Of a stretch of 64,000 bases of DNA, positions 11,401 through 24,800 are shown piece after piece. Under the pieces are notes generated by a model that searched no databases, had not been told where the DNA came from, and saw only the letters and a list, made by a program, of their open reading frames with translations. Numbering within the stretch: position 1 is the stretch's first letter; each line of letters starts with the position of its first letter. The translations under genes were made by a program, and so were the position numbers. Location of the stretch: positions 2,559-66,558 of the forward strand of contig JAKUCV010003561.1 in the NCBI GenBank assembly GCA_028386065.3, given 5' to 3'. This stretch comes from Turnera subulata (Eukaryota > Streptophyta > Magnoliopsida > Malpighiales > Passifloraceae).

Positions 11401-14400
11401 AATGTGCAGGCCTTGGGCAGGTTGAAGGGCAAAGGCTGATGTTTAGGTTATCAGCTGTTCTGAGTTGGCTATATATAGTTAGCCATTTTGAATCTTTAGA
11501 CTTGAAGTAAAAGAATCATTTACTTCAAGCCATATGGAAAAGAAATTTGCCTGGCACGAATAATTTAAGCACTGCAAAATTCTAAGGCAGTGGATCATTG
11601 TAAACATAGTGCGGTTTTAAATAATTGATTGACCTGCAATTTCATTTCATGAATCACCTATCTTTGAAGTCCAAACCACGAATGGAAATGTATTGATAAC
11701 AGGGAAAATAGTATTGAGGCCATTGTCTCACCAGAAAAGGGGCACCAAAGGCAGAAGTTCTTCCTTCAGTGATCTCATGTCGAAAACAACTTCACTATAA
11801 AGAAAGTCATTAGTAAAGAGGTCATGCTGCAATACTTTTACTCCGTTGATATCTCCAACCTGCAGTACTGTGGCAAAATGCTCAAGCAACTCTCCAAACC
11901 AAAATATGATCGAAGAATTCACAACACTTGAGCAGAAAATGATTAGTGCTAACAAGTGACCTCTGAGGGAACGTGTACAGGTTCTTTCGGAAGGTCCTGT
12001 AGAGACAGGCTTGGAACACTATCCAGAACATCTGATGGGTCAGTATAAAACTGATTCACCAGCTTCATGCTTGCACGTCTCAACTCAAGAAGATCATTTG
12101 ATGTCATGCTTGCTTTCACTTTCTCTAAAATTTCCCTCTCTGCTTCTTCATCACTAGAGGCTTTCAGTGGATCAGGCTGGAATGGAAAAATCTCTACGGT
12201 TATCCATCACAGCCACCATACAAATAGCATATAACCACCACGACAACTAACACAAAAATGTATGATCTGAACTTACCTGCAATTCTATTGTAACACGATG
12301 AGAATTGTTCAAGATGAATTTCTCAATCAAAGGAGAGAAAACTGCATTGTAGCCTTCCTTGGCTATTTTGGCTTTTAGTTCCGTTAATGGTTTCTCATAT
12401 TTCAATGGTGTAAAGGGATTCAAATCATATATCCATTTACCCTGCAGAATACAGCCAGATTAATCATATTTGTGAAGGAAAAAGAACCATGGCTGGTTTT
12501 GAAAAGATAGAAAACAACAAACACACACAATGGATTGGAGCATCAATGACAACCCACGAGGAAATGATTCAGTGTTGTTTTCCCCAGCGGGAAACTCAAT
12601 CTTGCTCATGGATTCCTCCAAACCATCTATTTCAAAACGTTCCTTTGCTAATTTACCCTGCAGAATACAACCAGATTAATCATACTTGTGAAGGAACAAG
12701 AACGGTGGCTGGTCTCTCCAAAAGGCAGAAAAAAAAAAACTCACAATGGATCTGGGTGTTGTTTTCCCTGAGAGAAAACTCATTGACGAGTCACGAGGAA
12801 ATGATTGAGTGTTGTTTTCCCTGAGAGAAAACTCAATCGCATTCATGGATGCCTCCACAACATCTGTTTCAAAACCTTCCTCTGCTAACTTCACAAAGAG
12901 ATTCATGATTAGTTCTTCAACCTTCTGGATGTCGTCACCAGCAACATCTTTCAACCAAATACTAAACTGAGGCTGGAGGAGCTCATCTTCGATACCACCA
13001 TCAATGATGGCTTCTCTTAGTTCATTTTCTAGCAGGACTTTCCTCAGGGGAGAAGCAGCAGTTCTCAATATTAAATGACCCAAGATCCTAAGTGTAATCT
13101 CAGTTTCCAAGTCTAAGGGCTTATCAGAGAGCAACCAGTTAATGCACACCATGTGTTTCTCTTTCAAGTCACCACCATCATCAGAAGGATAGTTCTCCAC
13201 TATCCTGATTGGCTTCGAAAATAGTTTTTGCGGCTCAATTGTTGAGTCAATGGGAGCTGAACTAGCTTCAAACATGTCTAAATATTCTGAAAGAGACAAA
13301 GAGAGAGGAAATAAGTTGCTATAAGTCAAATCAAAAGTTTCTAGTCATCCAATGATTACCACCGAGTAATAGAATGAAGTAACAAAGATTACAATAATGA
13401 AAGACAAAAAAAATTATCATAGAGCAGGTAAATGTACATTGTAGAGCGCATAAAAGACAATTATATATGTATAGGAAAAAGTATGACGCAAAAAAAGGAA
13501 GATACTAAAAGTGCCTTTGGTCCAACATTTCTAAGACTCTAGTTTTTGGCTCGTGCTTATAGGAATGACAATGCTTACGTAATTGAACAAGTATTATTAT
13601 TTATACCACTGAGGATGCGCAGGCGTTCAGTTGGATTGTCATCTCCATAAAACCATATCCTTGCATTGCCGGGGTGGTAATATTTCCGGTGAAACTCCTG
13701 TAATTTTTTTTTATCAAGAAAACAAGCCTCCATATGATCAGTTACAATCACAGACAAACTCGCTATACATGAAAACTTTTAATGGCACAAAAGCAAGCCG
13801 TGTGCTTATGCAACTTAAAACAAGAGGCACTATGTAACTTGGATTGTTCAGTACACCTATTAAAACAACGGAAATAGTAATTCCTAAAACGAGTCAGAAA
13901 GTGTGATGTAAGGCTAACTGCGTCAAGCTTTTGAAAACACCACCAGATCATTGGTGCATGCATTCAATACTTTTACACAAACAATTAGTAAACAAGCAGG
14001 GAACCTTAAATTGTTCGAAAGTAAGCTTGAGAATGACTTTTGGATCGCCTGCACTATCAAATCCATAAGCATTGTCTGGAAACAGAACCTGCGCAGAAGT
14101 TTACACGTGAAAAGGTTCAGCATTACGGATATAAAAATAGTGAGTACTCCAACTAAAATCCCAACCTCTGAGTAGAGGTACCTTTTAGTAAGCTGAAGAT
14201 TTGAAGAGCCTTATTAACTCTAACTAACCCTAGTCGAATTTCCAAGGTTATATAGTATCAGAAGGCGCACTAAAGGCAGAAAGAAACCTGCTGAGACGAC
14301 CGCCTTAATATATAGTCAGGTTGTGCATATAATCTCTTCATCTTATTAATAAGAACTCCTGCAATTAGTCCACAAGAACTCGTCAAACAAGACAAAATTG

Positions 14401-15433
14401 AAAAATGCACCATATGTCAATTAAAGAATATGCCAGCGCATCGATCGTATAAGAATAAAGGAGAGCCAACCTCGGAAAGATGATATTTCCAGTGGATTTT
14501 TGCACCCAAAATGCCAAGCTTCCTTTAGGAAAATCAGATAATCCCGAACACAATAGGGACAGAAGACAGCATCCAAGTACACATCCACCAAATTGTAAAA
14601 ATCCTACACACAGAGTCCCGGACTATTAACAATTAAATCAAATTAAAAACGAAAAGTAAAAACAACATAAAAGCAAAAAAGAACTACACTGAAATTAACA
14701 ATTCTCTAACTTACCTTGGTATTGGGGGAAGCAACTGGATAACAGGTCCGGTCGGGATAGAGGAACGCGTTGAGGAACGTATGCAAGCTCCCTTTCGACA
14801 ACTGAGGTAAGGTTCCCGTCAAAGGATACTTTTTCGACCCTAACAGTACACTACGCCCCAATACATGAAATATTCCAGTCGAATCCTTGCTGTGTCAAGA
14901 ACAAGATAGCATATCAAATTTGAGAAGTTGTAAAACAAAAAAAGAAAAACAAAAGTGGAGGTTTGTTGCACTAACGGAGGAGTGCGAAAAACGATGCCAA
15001 ATACTTTGTTCTCGTCGTCGTTAGAAACCGACATGACTTGCGCTCCGGTTTTCTTGTGCCTGAAGAGTATGGCTTTGGAGTTGCACTCTCGAATGAACTC
15101 CTCCGATACCTTCTCGAACCCGAACTTCTCCACCACCTCGGTAGGGATCTCGACGGCATCTGCTGCAGGACGAGAGGCGACGGCGAGAGTGGGAAGCTGG
15201 GAAGAGAAGTGTCTGTTGTTGTAGCTGTTGATGTGAAAGTGGATGGATGAGAGTGAATCGAGCGACCTGACGTTGCGGCGACGGAGCAGAGAGTGTCTGG
15301 GGAGGGCGACCGGAGACGAGTAGTACGATGGTGATGAGAAGGATGACGAGGAGGAGGAGGCTTTGCGAGAGAGGAAGAACCTGTGGTGAGGCGTAGAGGA
15401 GGAAGAGAGGGATCGGAGAAACGTTTTATCCAT
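8464..15433 (-). CDS. Presequence protease (PreP, M16C metallopeptidase)-like gene with degenerate active site
   Basis: Homologue of plant PreP1/2, the dual-targeted protease that degrades cleaved targeting peptides in mitochondria and plastids. Exons, in order: 15433-14976, 14889-14715, 14603-14471, 14358-14288, 14088-14005, 13697-13607, 13286-12745, 12657-12529, 12441-12277, 12176-11961, 11859-11732, 11287-11098, 10464-10381, 10259-10162, 9970-9703, 9609-9450, 9363-9186, 8886-8815, 8605-8464 (TAG). All introns are GT-AG and phases match, giving 1,127 codons without a stop; the family is usually near 1,080. The Ser/Arg-rich first 85 residues look like a transit peptide. The family motif HILEH reads HVLGR (residues 161-165), NEMKG reads NKMKR (261 is Lys), and RVSGGAY is missing from YISHKWLSDCRYYRGG. 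So three of four zinc/catalytic residues and the C-terminal substrate-contact Arg/Tyr are gone. The eighth exon is a tandem copy of the end of exon 7. It is either a pseudoenzyme or a young pseudogene. Confidence 0.92.
12441..12880 (-). repeat. 216-bp tandem duplication spanning an exon-intron boundary of the PreP-like gene
   Basis: The block beginning CCTGCAGAATACA occurs at 12441 and again at 12657, a 216-base offset. Each unit holds the acceptor CTGCAG, the end of exon 7 (ENNT.SFPR) and a donor. The left unit gives the extra exon 12657-12529 (43 codons, phase 0), which ends with FPRGLSLMLQSI, closest to the family sequence. In the right unit the original exon end is altered by a second short duplication (TTTTCTCTCAGGGAAAACAA) and ends FLSGKTTPRSI before GTGAGT. 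Confidence 0.85.
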
Positions 15434-16640
15434 TCTGTGTGGATTTTTATTTACTTTAATTTTTTTTGCATAATAACCCCAATGGCAGCTCTTGAGCAGG
15501 AAAATAGAATGAAAGAAGCGGGAAAAAACTTGCTTGCAAACGGTTAGGTTTTAGGGTTGTTAAATTAATATCAGCCTCCACAAGAAAGACCGCCGCCGTC
15601 AGTTTAGTAGTGGATGGTGGCGGCGCCCTTTACCGTCGGAATCAACGTACTAAAAAGTCTGGTGGTGACAATATAGATATAGATACATAGATCTCGCGTG
15701 AGCCAGGTACCTACTTGTTTTTGGTAATAATTAAAGGAGGGTCGAAGCTCTTATACTAGAAATTAAGAGACAGCAGTTCGTGCAAAAGGCATCCCCATTG
15801 CATTCCATAAATAAAATATGAGGAACAAAGTTAGGGGGCTCAGGTCAGACACAAACATCGATAGGCAAAATGAAGGTAGGGGGCCAGGTAAGACATACAC
15901 ACCGATAGGCAAATGAATTCAGGGGGTCTCAGGTATAACATAAACACCGATAGGCCTCCGGACAACTGTGTGTCAAGTTTGGACTTAACTCTTTGGCTAG
16001 TTCGACTATGTTGTGTTCGGATTTTAGTGGTTGTTTGTTATTAAATAGACCACGAGGTAGTTGATTATTTTTGGACTTAGTAAAACCCATTACATTATTC
16101 CTTAGGAAGTTAATAGCCCACTTAGGCCACGTGATTTTAGCTCAAGAAGTGTCTGATTTTCAAGAATTTAATTCATTAAAATTTGAAAGAAAGAAAAGAG
16201 GGAGAAAGAGAGTTTAATTAGTTATTGGAGTGGAGAACAAGCTGGATGATTTAAGGAAGTTTCTGCTTGCTTTTGATGAGTATATCTGGACTTAATTTGC
16301 ATTGATACACATGTTTGTTGACAATCTAGCCGAAATAATGAGAATCAAGCTCTAAAATAGGAAGAAAGAGTTTGGAAACCTATTTCGCGGTCTTGTCAAG
16401 AAGACCGTGAGTGTAGAAGACCGTGAGCAGTTCGTGGTCAAACACGGAAGATGGCTAGAGCTTGGCAGTTAACGCGAGATGACCGCCAAACTCTTGGAGG
16501 TCATAAGTCCCTTTTATGTTCGTCTCTTTTTTCCCATTCTTTTTAATTTTTAGTATTAGCATGCGGTACTTGATGATATGTTTGATTGTTGCTATGCTTA
16601 AATTTGGATATTGTTTCCCACAAAGTGCCTCACACCTTCT
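15434..16640. other. 5' flank of PreP-like gene and unassigned repeat-like sequence
   Basis: 15434-15600 would hold the PreP 5' UTR and promoter; no clear TATA is seen. 16000-16640 has no gene; it resembles the edge of an old Ty3/gypsy element (ACCGTGAG repeats at 16400-16430, CCACGTG at 16127) but no ends can be fixed. Confidence 0.4.
15832..15956. repeat. Three-copy tandem repeat, about 44 bp
   Basis: Three units start at 15832, 15877 and 15920, each reading roughly (T/C)AGGGGG..CAGGT then ACAC.GATAGGC. Copies differ at several positions. Confidence 0.75.
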
Positions 16641-17087
16641 ACCCCGTGACAAGCCCCCGAGTCCAACATCTCTGGTACGTTTTTCAGTCCCTTTCGATTA
16701 TAAGGCGCATCATGGTTTTCCTATATTTTTCCAGCTTAATAAAATCCGGGTGACGATTCTAGTGACCTAAGTCAGAAGGCCGAAGGGATATTCGGTCTCC
16801 ATTAGGTACTTAAGAGGGTTTCAAGGCACTTGTCGGAATCGAGACCCAGCTGGAGGATGCCATTGATCAGGAAAGATCAAGACTCCAAATAAGAACCCGC
16901 CCGAGGAGAAATTTTCGGCCTGAGTAAAAGGAAGAAGACAATAGAGCTGAACAACATGGTAGCCAAACGCCCATTAACATCATGACAGAGCAGAGAGCAT
17001 TTTCCACGTTACCATTGTCTCTTACGAAAAAATGCTTAAGAAACGCATAGAGGGTAACCTATTCCTTGGGCCACAAAAGTACGGGGC
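16641..17087 (+). mobile_element. Left fragment of an old Ty3/gypsy element
   Basis: Sequence directly left of the GGGGC target site of the 17088-27001 element; the right-hand continuation (27002 onward) encodes Ty3/gypsy protease. By position this should be 5' leader or gag of the same host element. No clear gag frame remains. Confidence 0.4.
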
Positions 17088-18892
17088 TGTGAATACCCAA
17101 CCCAAAATCACTTGGGCCTATTCACCTATTCCTTTTCACCTTCTTCCTCGGGTCAATCCCATGTCAATGGATTCTCCACAAAAATTTTATTAAGGACAAA
17201 ATTTGGGAAAAACCTTCGTATGACTCCTTTAGGCTACGTGGTCATAGGGAACCAAAGACATGGGATCGGGGTTCGTCACCGATTGGAAGGTGTTAGGCAC
17301 CCATCCGTGTTGGGTCGAAACCTTGTATAATTGAAGAGTACAAGTGTGCCTTGTGCAAGTGTGCAATCGTGGAAACAAATCATATAAAAATTAAAAAATT
17401 GAATTAGAGGGGAAGGAGAAGAAGGTATAGAACAAAAATGGAAAATAAACATATTTGGGCTTAAGTCCCCACCATTAGAGACCACCTACGTACCCCGGAA
17501 ACCGGGTTCAAAGCCCACGTAGTTCTTGACATGGCATCACAAGAATCACATAATCACTAAAAGCATCATCAAATAACCAGCAAGTATCAATCAATAAAGT
17601 GTGCAATCGAAAAGGGTTAGAACACTTATCTCTATTGTTGGACAGAACCTATAGGTCGTCTTCTTTGGGATTTTTGACACTGAAAATAGTCGATTCAGCT
17701 TCTGATCCCAAAAGCAAAGTTATATTTCTCTCTCTTAGCTTTCCATAGAGTCCAAGATCACAGCAATCCGACTTCTAGAACTCGAGATATGAATCATTTT
17801 ATGAGAATACTCGTATTAGGTCCTTCTACTCGGATTGCCAACCTTCTTGGCTCCTAGATTGCTTTTGATTGCTTCCTCCTCTTAATCTTCTCCTGATCTT
17901 CTCTTGTTGGCTTCTTCTTTGATGTTTTCCCACGAGATTTCTCCAGAGTTTCTACCTATAGGAATGTTTATAGGCTTGGAGAAGTAGAGTTTCTCCAAGC
18001 AAACAAAAGCTTATGGGGGTGTGTGTGTAATGAGCGATTGATCCTCTGGAATTTGTGTGAGGGGTCCTCTTTATTGTGCTCTGGGAAGCTTAGGGACATG
18101 GACCTGCTTAATGGTGAAGATTATGCCCGAAAATCTGGTCCAAAATCATGTAGGATCGAAATTAGAAACAAAATCGGAGAATTGGGCGAATCTGGGAAGT
18201 GAGGACCGCCATTGCCGGCGCTCATCTGCTGCATGACCGCCCGTGCCAGCGGTCATGTGTGGATGTCCGCCAGCACCTGGCGGTCGTCGCGAGAGGACCG
18301 CCCGGCAGTCCGCGTGTCACCCGTTTTTTCCATTTTCGAACCCCCAATCCCCCCTAATTCAGCCCTGATTTGATCCTACCGCGTAATCAACCCATAATCA
18401 ACCCAGAATCACTCAATTACTTGATTACTACCCCCTAAATCATTCTATAACGGATTGATTACACACTAGACACCCATTTTAAGCAAAATTATACTAAAAA
18501 CACAATTTCTAATTAAATGATGATTTATGTGTTAATGGGCTAATTTTACTCTAGAGAATTCATTAATTTGGGCCCTTAAACCTATCCTCAACCCAAAGAT
18601 AAATCATCTCATTAAAATTGGATTAAAGATAGATAAAATGCCCAAGTAATGAAATAAACACATTTCAGTGTAAATAAACCTTATTATATATTTTACTCTA
18701 AGATTAAATCATCTCATTATTCTTAGCATACCAATATACAAAGGCTCAAATTACCAAAATGTATTATTTCCACTAGAGTAGATTCTGGACATGCCTTACT
18801 CCTAGGATCATATCGTCTCATTAACCTTAAGATCAAACACAATTAAATTCTAATTTCTGTGGAAAATCGTGGGTCAAATTTGGGTGTTCACA
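17088..18892 (-). repeat. 3' LTR of the Ogre/Tat-like element (left copy)
   Basis: 1,805 bp, ends TG...CA. Contains a GC-rich cluster of short inverted repeats at 18203-18320 (for example ATGACCGC...GCGGTCAT) that the other LTR shares at 26271-26390. Confidence 0.92.
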
Positions 18893-21800
18893 AATGCCCC
18901 TCGTGGATGAGTCCTTGGAGACTAAGGATGAAACAACGTAAGAGAAGAACAACCAAATTTGGAGCATCCCTTACTCCTCTTCGGGAATCATCATATCCCG
19001 AAGGTTTGAGGGACTGGCCCTCAGTTTGTGGAAATTTTCTCATCCCACGTCTCGGGAATCATCTCATCCTGAGGTGATGGAATCACCTCATCTCATCTAA
19101 CGGGTCGTTAACAAAGAATCATCTCATCTTTGTCGACCAAGTTTGGGAATCATCTCATCTCGGGGTGATAGAATCACCTCATCTATCGGGCTCTTGACAA
19201 AGAATCATCTCATCTTTGTCAATTGGATACTCAATATGTGATTTGGGAATCATCTCATCCCCAGATTTGCGAGAACCGGGTCCTCGACTTTGGTTTTGCG
19301 TGTACCGGGTACACGGCTTTGGTTTTGCGTGTACTGGGTACACGGCTTTGTTTTGCGTGTACCGGGTACACGACTTTGGTTTTGAGTGTACCGGGTACAC
19401 GGCTTTGTTTTGCGTGTATCGGGTACACGGCTTTGGTTTAGCTTGTACCGGGTACACGACTTTGGGTTTTGCGTGTACCAGGCACACGGCTTTGGTTTTG
19501 TGTGTACCGGGTACACGGCCTTTGGTTTTGCGTGTACCGGGTACACTGCTTTGGTTTTGTGTGTACCGGGTACACGGCTTTTGGTTTTGTGTGTACCGGG
19601 TACACGGCTTTTAGTTTTGCGTGTACCGGGTACACGGCTTTGGTTTTGCGTGTACTGGGTACACGGCTTTTGGTATACGGATTTTGGTTGGTTTTCCTTG
19701 TCCCATGGTTTACGAGAACTGGGCCCCCAACTTCTGGCTTGTATGTCTTAAGAACGACTTATCCCAAAGTTTGCAAGGGCTGGGCACTTGGCTTACTGAT
19801 TTCTCTCATATCTGGATTTCTTCATGGTTTTGATTCTCTAGGCTTCCTCATATCTGTGTTTCCTCAGGTTTGTCTCACTCCCCTCAAAGTTTTCTCTTAT
19901 CTGGGTTCCCTCAGGTCTGGTTTCCCTTCTCTCATGGTTCATTCTCCTCTAGATCCCCTCGTATCTAGACTCCCTCATGGTTTTCTCTCTTGTCTGGTTT
20001 TCTAGGCTTAATCATCTAAAGGTTGCGAGAACTGGGTCCTCGGCTACTGGTTTCACTTCTATCTGGTTTTCATTCAAGTCTAGTCTCTCTCATACATCGG
20101 TTTGGGCTCTCTCGTCTCATGGTTTGCAGGAGCTGCATCCCGGCTTTAGGCTCTCTCAACTCTGGTTCCCATCATCTTACAGTCTGCGGGAGCTGGGTCC
20201 CGACTTTAGGTTCTCTCCTAATTTTTTTATATCTGGGTTCTCTCAAGGTCTGGATCCCTCATGTCTGGATGACTGGACGGTTTGCAAGAACTGGATCCTT
20301 GGCTTTTGATTGGGTTAACTGGCTCTCTTTTTGGGATGCAAAGACTGGGTCTTCGGGTTTTTGACTGGGTCCTCTCGTGGTTTGCAAGGGCTAGGCCTTG
20401 GCTTTGCGCTCACTCATCTCACTGGTTGACTCATCCCTGGGTTTGCAAAGACTGGGTCTTTGGCTTTCCTGACTGGGTTCCTTCTCGATTGGTTCTCTCA
20501 AGGTTGCAAAGACTGGGTCATCGGCTTTTGGCTGGATTTTCTCATCTATGGGTATCTAAAATCTCACGGTGAAGAATAACGAATGTCATCTCATGGCCTG
20601 GTCGCCTCATTTCTGGGTTCCTCACATTTTCAGGTTTAGGTTAGGTGCTACCTCACAGCCAGGTTGTCCGGATCCCATGCCCCCCGTGTCGATGAACTGG
20701 GTTTGAAGGTAATGGGGAGTGTTGTGCCCCTTGAGACATACAAACCAAAAGCGGGGTGTGATGCCCCTAGTATCTCACCATGGCTTTAGAAGTGGGGCTT
20801 AGTGTGTCCCTGGTTCATAAACATCCCAAGTGTCCTAGCCCACAATCAAACAGGTGTTCTACTTAGTCATAGTTAGATAAATGGGTTCATCGTGCCCCTG
20901 GGAGTCAATCAATCAGAGTGGGATAGCATGCCCCAACAATTGGTTCAAACCTCACAGGGTAGCATGCCCCAAGAAATTCTTAAATCCACGTGGGGTTAGC
21001 ATGCCCAAGAAAGCTTGACTCAAAAGATGGGGTAACATGCCCCTCATAACCTCATTAACCCAAATTACGGGCCCGCCGTGCCCCTAATATCTTGATGTAG
21101 GTCTAATCTCCAGGTAGATATGCCCATTGCGTGATGTCAGCTTGATGAGTCAGAAAAATAAGGCATGACACACCCCCTTGTCTACAATTTCCATTATCTA
21201 CAAGATTTGTTCATGCCATGCCCCTTCAGCTAATACCCTAGGAAGTGTAAGTCTACATCAAGTGATGAATTCATGTTGTTGCCTCCCTCATTAATCATTT
21301 GTCCCCAACCAAATCTACCTTATCAAGGAATCCCAAGGTTTTACATGTAAGTGATGCATGGGTATGTCTAAAATGCGTTCATCTCTTCAATGCATAAGAG
21401 TGCCCCTAGCTTCTACATGCTTGTTTTTGGATGCAAGTGCTTATGATATATTTTCCTCTCTTCATCTTCTCCCTCTTTTCTCTCGAGTCTTCCTCCATCA
21501 TGTTTTCCTTTCCTCGTCTTCTCTCTTCTCCCTCTCGGATTTTCCCTCTTCCTATTTTCTCTCTTCTCTCTTCTTCTCTCTTTTCTTATCCCCCATTCTT
21601 ACTCTTTTCTCCCCTTTCCTAGGGATGCAAGTACCATGTACGGATGTAAATGCAATCTCATTCCCATATAGTGCATTCTGATGCAAGTGCCCCTAGTATG
21701 ATGCATGAGCAATGAAAATCATTTGAGCTAAGGTGAAAGTTTAAAAAACTTGAGGAAAAAGCGAGCTATCCCACCAAAACCCCCATAGCTTCAAAGAAAA

Positions 21801-24800
21801 AGATGCCCAATGACTATGAACCCATTCACCTTAAATTCTAATTGGGACCCCAAAGGTGGACATTCCTTGTTGAAAGGTTTAGATGGATGAAGAATTGTCT
21901 AGTCAGGATAAGATGGATGGATGAGTGAATATCCTTTCGAAGATAGGCAGAGCAATGTGACCTAACAAATGGATGTCTCCCTGTTGTCAGTGGCTACTAT
22001 CCCGTTTTTGTTTTGGCCTTAACTTTTGCCTAGGCCGCCCTTTCGGGTTTTCAACCTAGCAGGCTTTCTTTTTTTTTCTCTCTATCTCTTTTTTTGTGGG
22101 AGTAGCAACCATAGACACAGAGTACAGAGACCATAAAGTTTGGTCTAGATCAAGATCACTCGGGTTGGGTATACTCGGATGACTAATGGAAAAGTGAACC
22201 TTCAACCTTGAGTGAGAACCATCTAGCTGAGCTATGTCTAAGAGATTATTGAAGAGAAGTGCTTCATGATGACCGGATTCACAGTGAATCTTTTGAGAGA
22301 GGCAGACTCGAATGACAATGAAATACAAGTTGAAAAAGGGAGACCTTATGACTACAAAAGAGGCCTGAGTACAATCAATAGTATGGCATGCGTATCTAGC
22401 GATGACCCCAATCTTTCCATCGAATCTATCTGGGAACCAACAATAGTCCGAGCCCATTGTCGGGTTACCTACGTATCTGTGGATGTGGTGTTAGGTTTCA
22501 GATGAGGGTGTTTTGTGGAAGGCTTGAAATAGTGGGAGAATACTTGTATTATGATTTCTTCCTTTCTTCCCGGTTCCAAGGGATGGGAGATGAATCAACA
22601 TTCAGGCAACAAGGGTCACTTCCTCGTTTTTTCTTTTCTTTCTTTTCGATTTCTTTTTTCTTTTCTTTTCTTTTCTCTTTTTTTTTTCGAAGAGAGTGAT
22701 CCTTTTGAATAAGTGCACTTGGATTGAGTTCTTTTAGAAGCTAGGTTCGTTTTCGGAAAACAACTCTTTTAGATAAGTGTTCACGACAGTTATGATGGGT
22801 TCGACATGGAGGATGGGTTGGATATGTGTTCGAAGGTCAAATCGGGAAAGTGTTTTTAGGGGTGGATTAAGGTAAGTGTTTAGGATTACATCCACTGAAT
22901 CAGGTCTTCAAATGAAGTCATGCATAGTTAGCCACATGTACACAGAAAATAAGGAAATCAAAGTTTTATTCCTTATGTGAAAATCGAAGTACAAATAATG
23001 ACACTGTTGGTTGTTAGACATAGAATTTAACCCTTGCTCCTTTTTTGACTTGACTTAACCTCTAGATTCTAAAAAGCAACTACCCTGCCTCTCCCAATTC
23101 TCTGTCATCATTCTATCCATTCTTAATAATTCAGTCTGTGGTCTCTATTTGATCCTTACCTACACTTCTTGTTCACCTCCTGGAATGCGTCATCTTCACC
23201 ATTACCTTTTAACCCTCCCCATTTTCTTCTCACCGAGTCCCTGTCATAGTTCTCATCGTCATCCCCATTGTGTTCCAATTGTCGGAGCTCGTACCTTGTT
23301 CACTTGGGAAGGCCCAATGACAATGTCCCCACTTGATGCCCCAGCTTTGTTTATCGGCTTAACTTGTTAGTTCAACTCCCTCATCATATGATTCCTCTCC
23401 CAGCTTCTCCTCTCAGCTCGTCAATTTGGCTCACAAATAGAAACTGGGGTTTACATCTCCGTTCTGGAAGAGGGTCCAATCGGGTCACCACACCTCACCT
23501 CCCAAACTGTAAATACTGAGGCTTACATCTCCTCTTCACAAGAAGGCCTAAACATCAGCTTTCTCCATTCCTTGTCCCCTCACCATACCTCAAGTAATTT
23601 CACATGCTCTTCGTCCCAGTTTCTCCCTGGGATTTGTATTTCTTCCAATGGGAAGGTCCCCTCAGTTCTTCTTAGCTTGTATGTTTAACCCTCATCAGTT
23701 TGGCTTAGCTTCGTGTCCCTGTCCCTTGGCTTCCCAACTCGACATCTCAACTTGGCAACTTGACTCGGCTACTCGACTTGCCTTCTTAAATCAGCTTATC
23801 GACTTGGCTCACCGGCTTGGACCATCAACTTGGTTCACACTCAAACAATAGAGCTTACATCATTCTCCTTAAGAGGATGACTAGACTAGCATCTCCTCTC
23901 ACAAGAAAACCCAAACCGGTCATCCCACCTCACTTCTTCTGCTATAGTTCTTGGGGCTTACATCTCCTCTCACGAAAAGGCCCAAAGTCACCATAGTGTC
24001 TTAAGTTGATGCCTCGTCACTGCCTCTGCCTTCTTCCCAACTTTTGCCTTAGGATACCTCCATGACTTCTATTGTCTTCACCATCTCCCTGTCTACTGAG
24101 ATTCATTGCCTTGTGATGTATCCCTCATCCCTAATATCTTCATCATCACCTTCCAACTAAGCCACTACCCACCCCTGGTGTCCTAAGGGTCAATTCTAAT
24201 GATAGAGTCCATGGTCATCAGGAATCCTAGACTCAAGCTTTGTTTTCTCTCAGGACATTTGAAAACGATGGAAAAGCAAGATGGAATACGTTCGCTAAAC
24301 ATTTACCTCATTCTTCCAAGATATATATTTTATGAAGACTCAGGTTCAAAAGGGTTCGAAATTGAAAAAAATGAGACACCCTAGATCGAATTCATTTTTG
24401 TGCTTCGAAAAACATGAAATGTAATGCCGAATGCATGCAAATGTGAATTCCCTAAGACAAGATAGACTAACTGAACATATATGTCAACTGGGAAATAACA
24501 CCAGAATTCTAACGTCGTCTTAAACATGTATACTTACTCTCATAGGGTTCCTTTCCTAGACTCATCAATTCACACCACACGATGTAGTACCCTACGCAGA
24601 GTTAGCACGGCGGTCCCGCTAGCCGGTTAGCGGGCGGAGTCAAAGGGCAGCGTCTTTTACCGGTGCAGGCGGGCCTAGCGAAATTTTTTTTACTATACAG
24701 TTTCCTACATATTTTTTTAATTATTTTCCAAGTTTATCGAAATAAAAAGACCCTATTTACAAACACTCGAATCCACAACAATGATCACACAAAAATAGAC

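Noticed and set aside
19216..20005. Several long overlapping frames, and a CRISPR-like look of regular repeats
   Set aside because: Tandem 29-bp repeats without unique spacers in a plant retrotransposon; frames arise from the repeat length.
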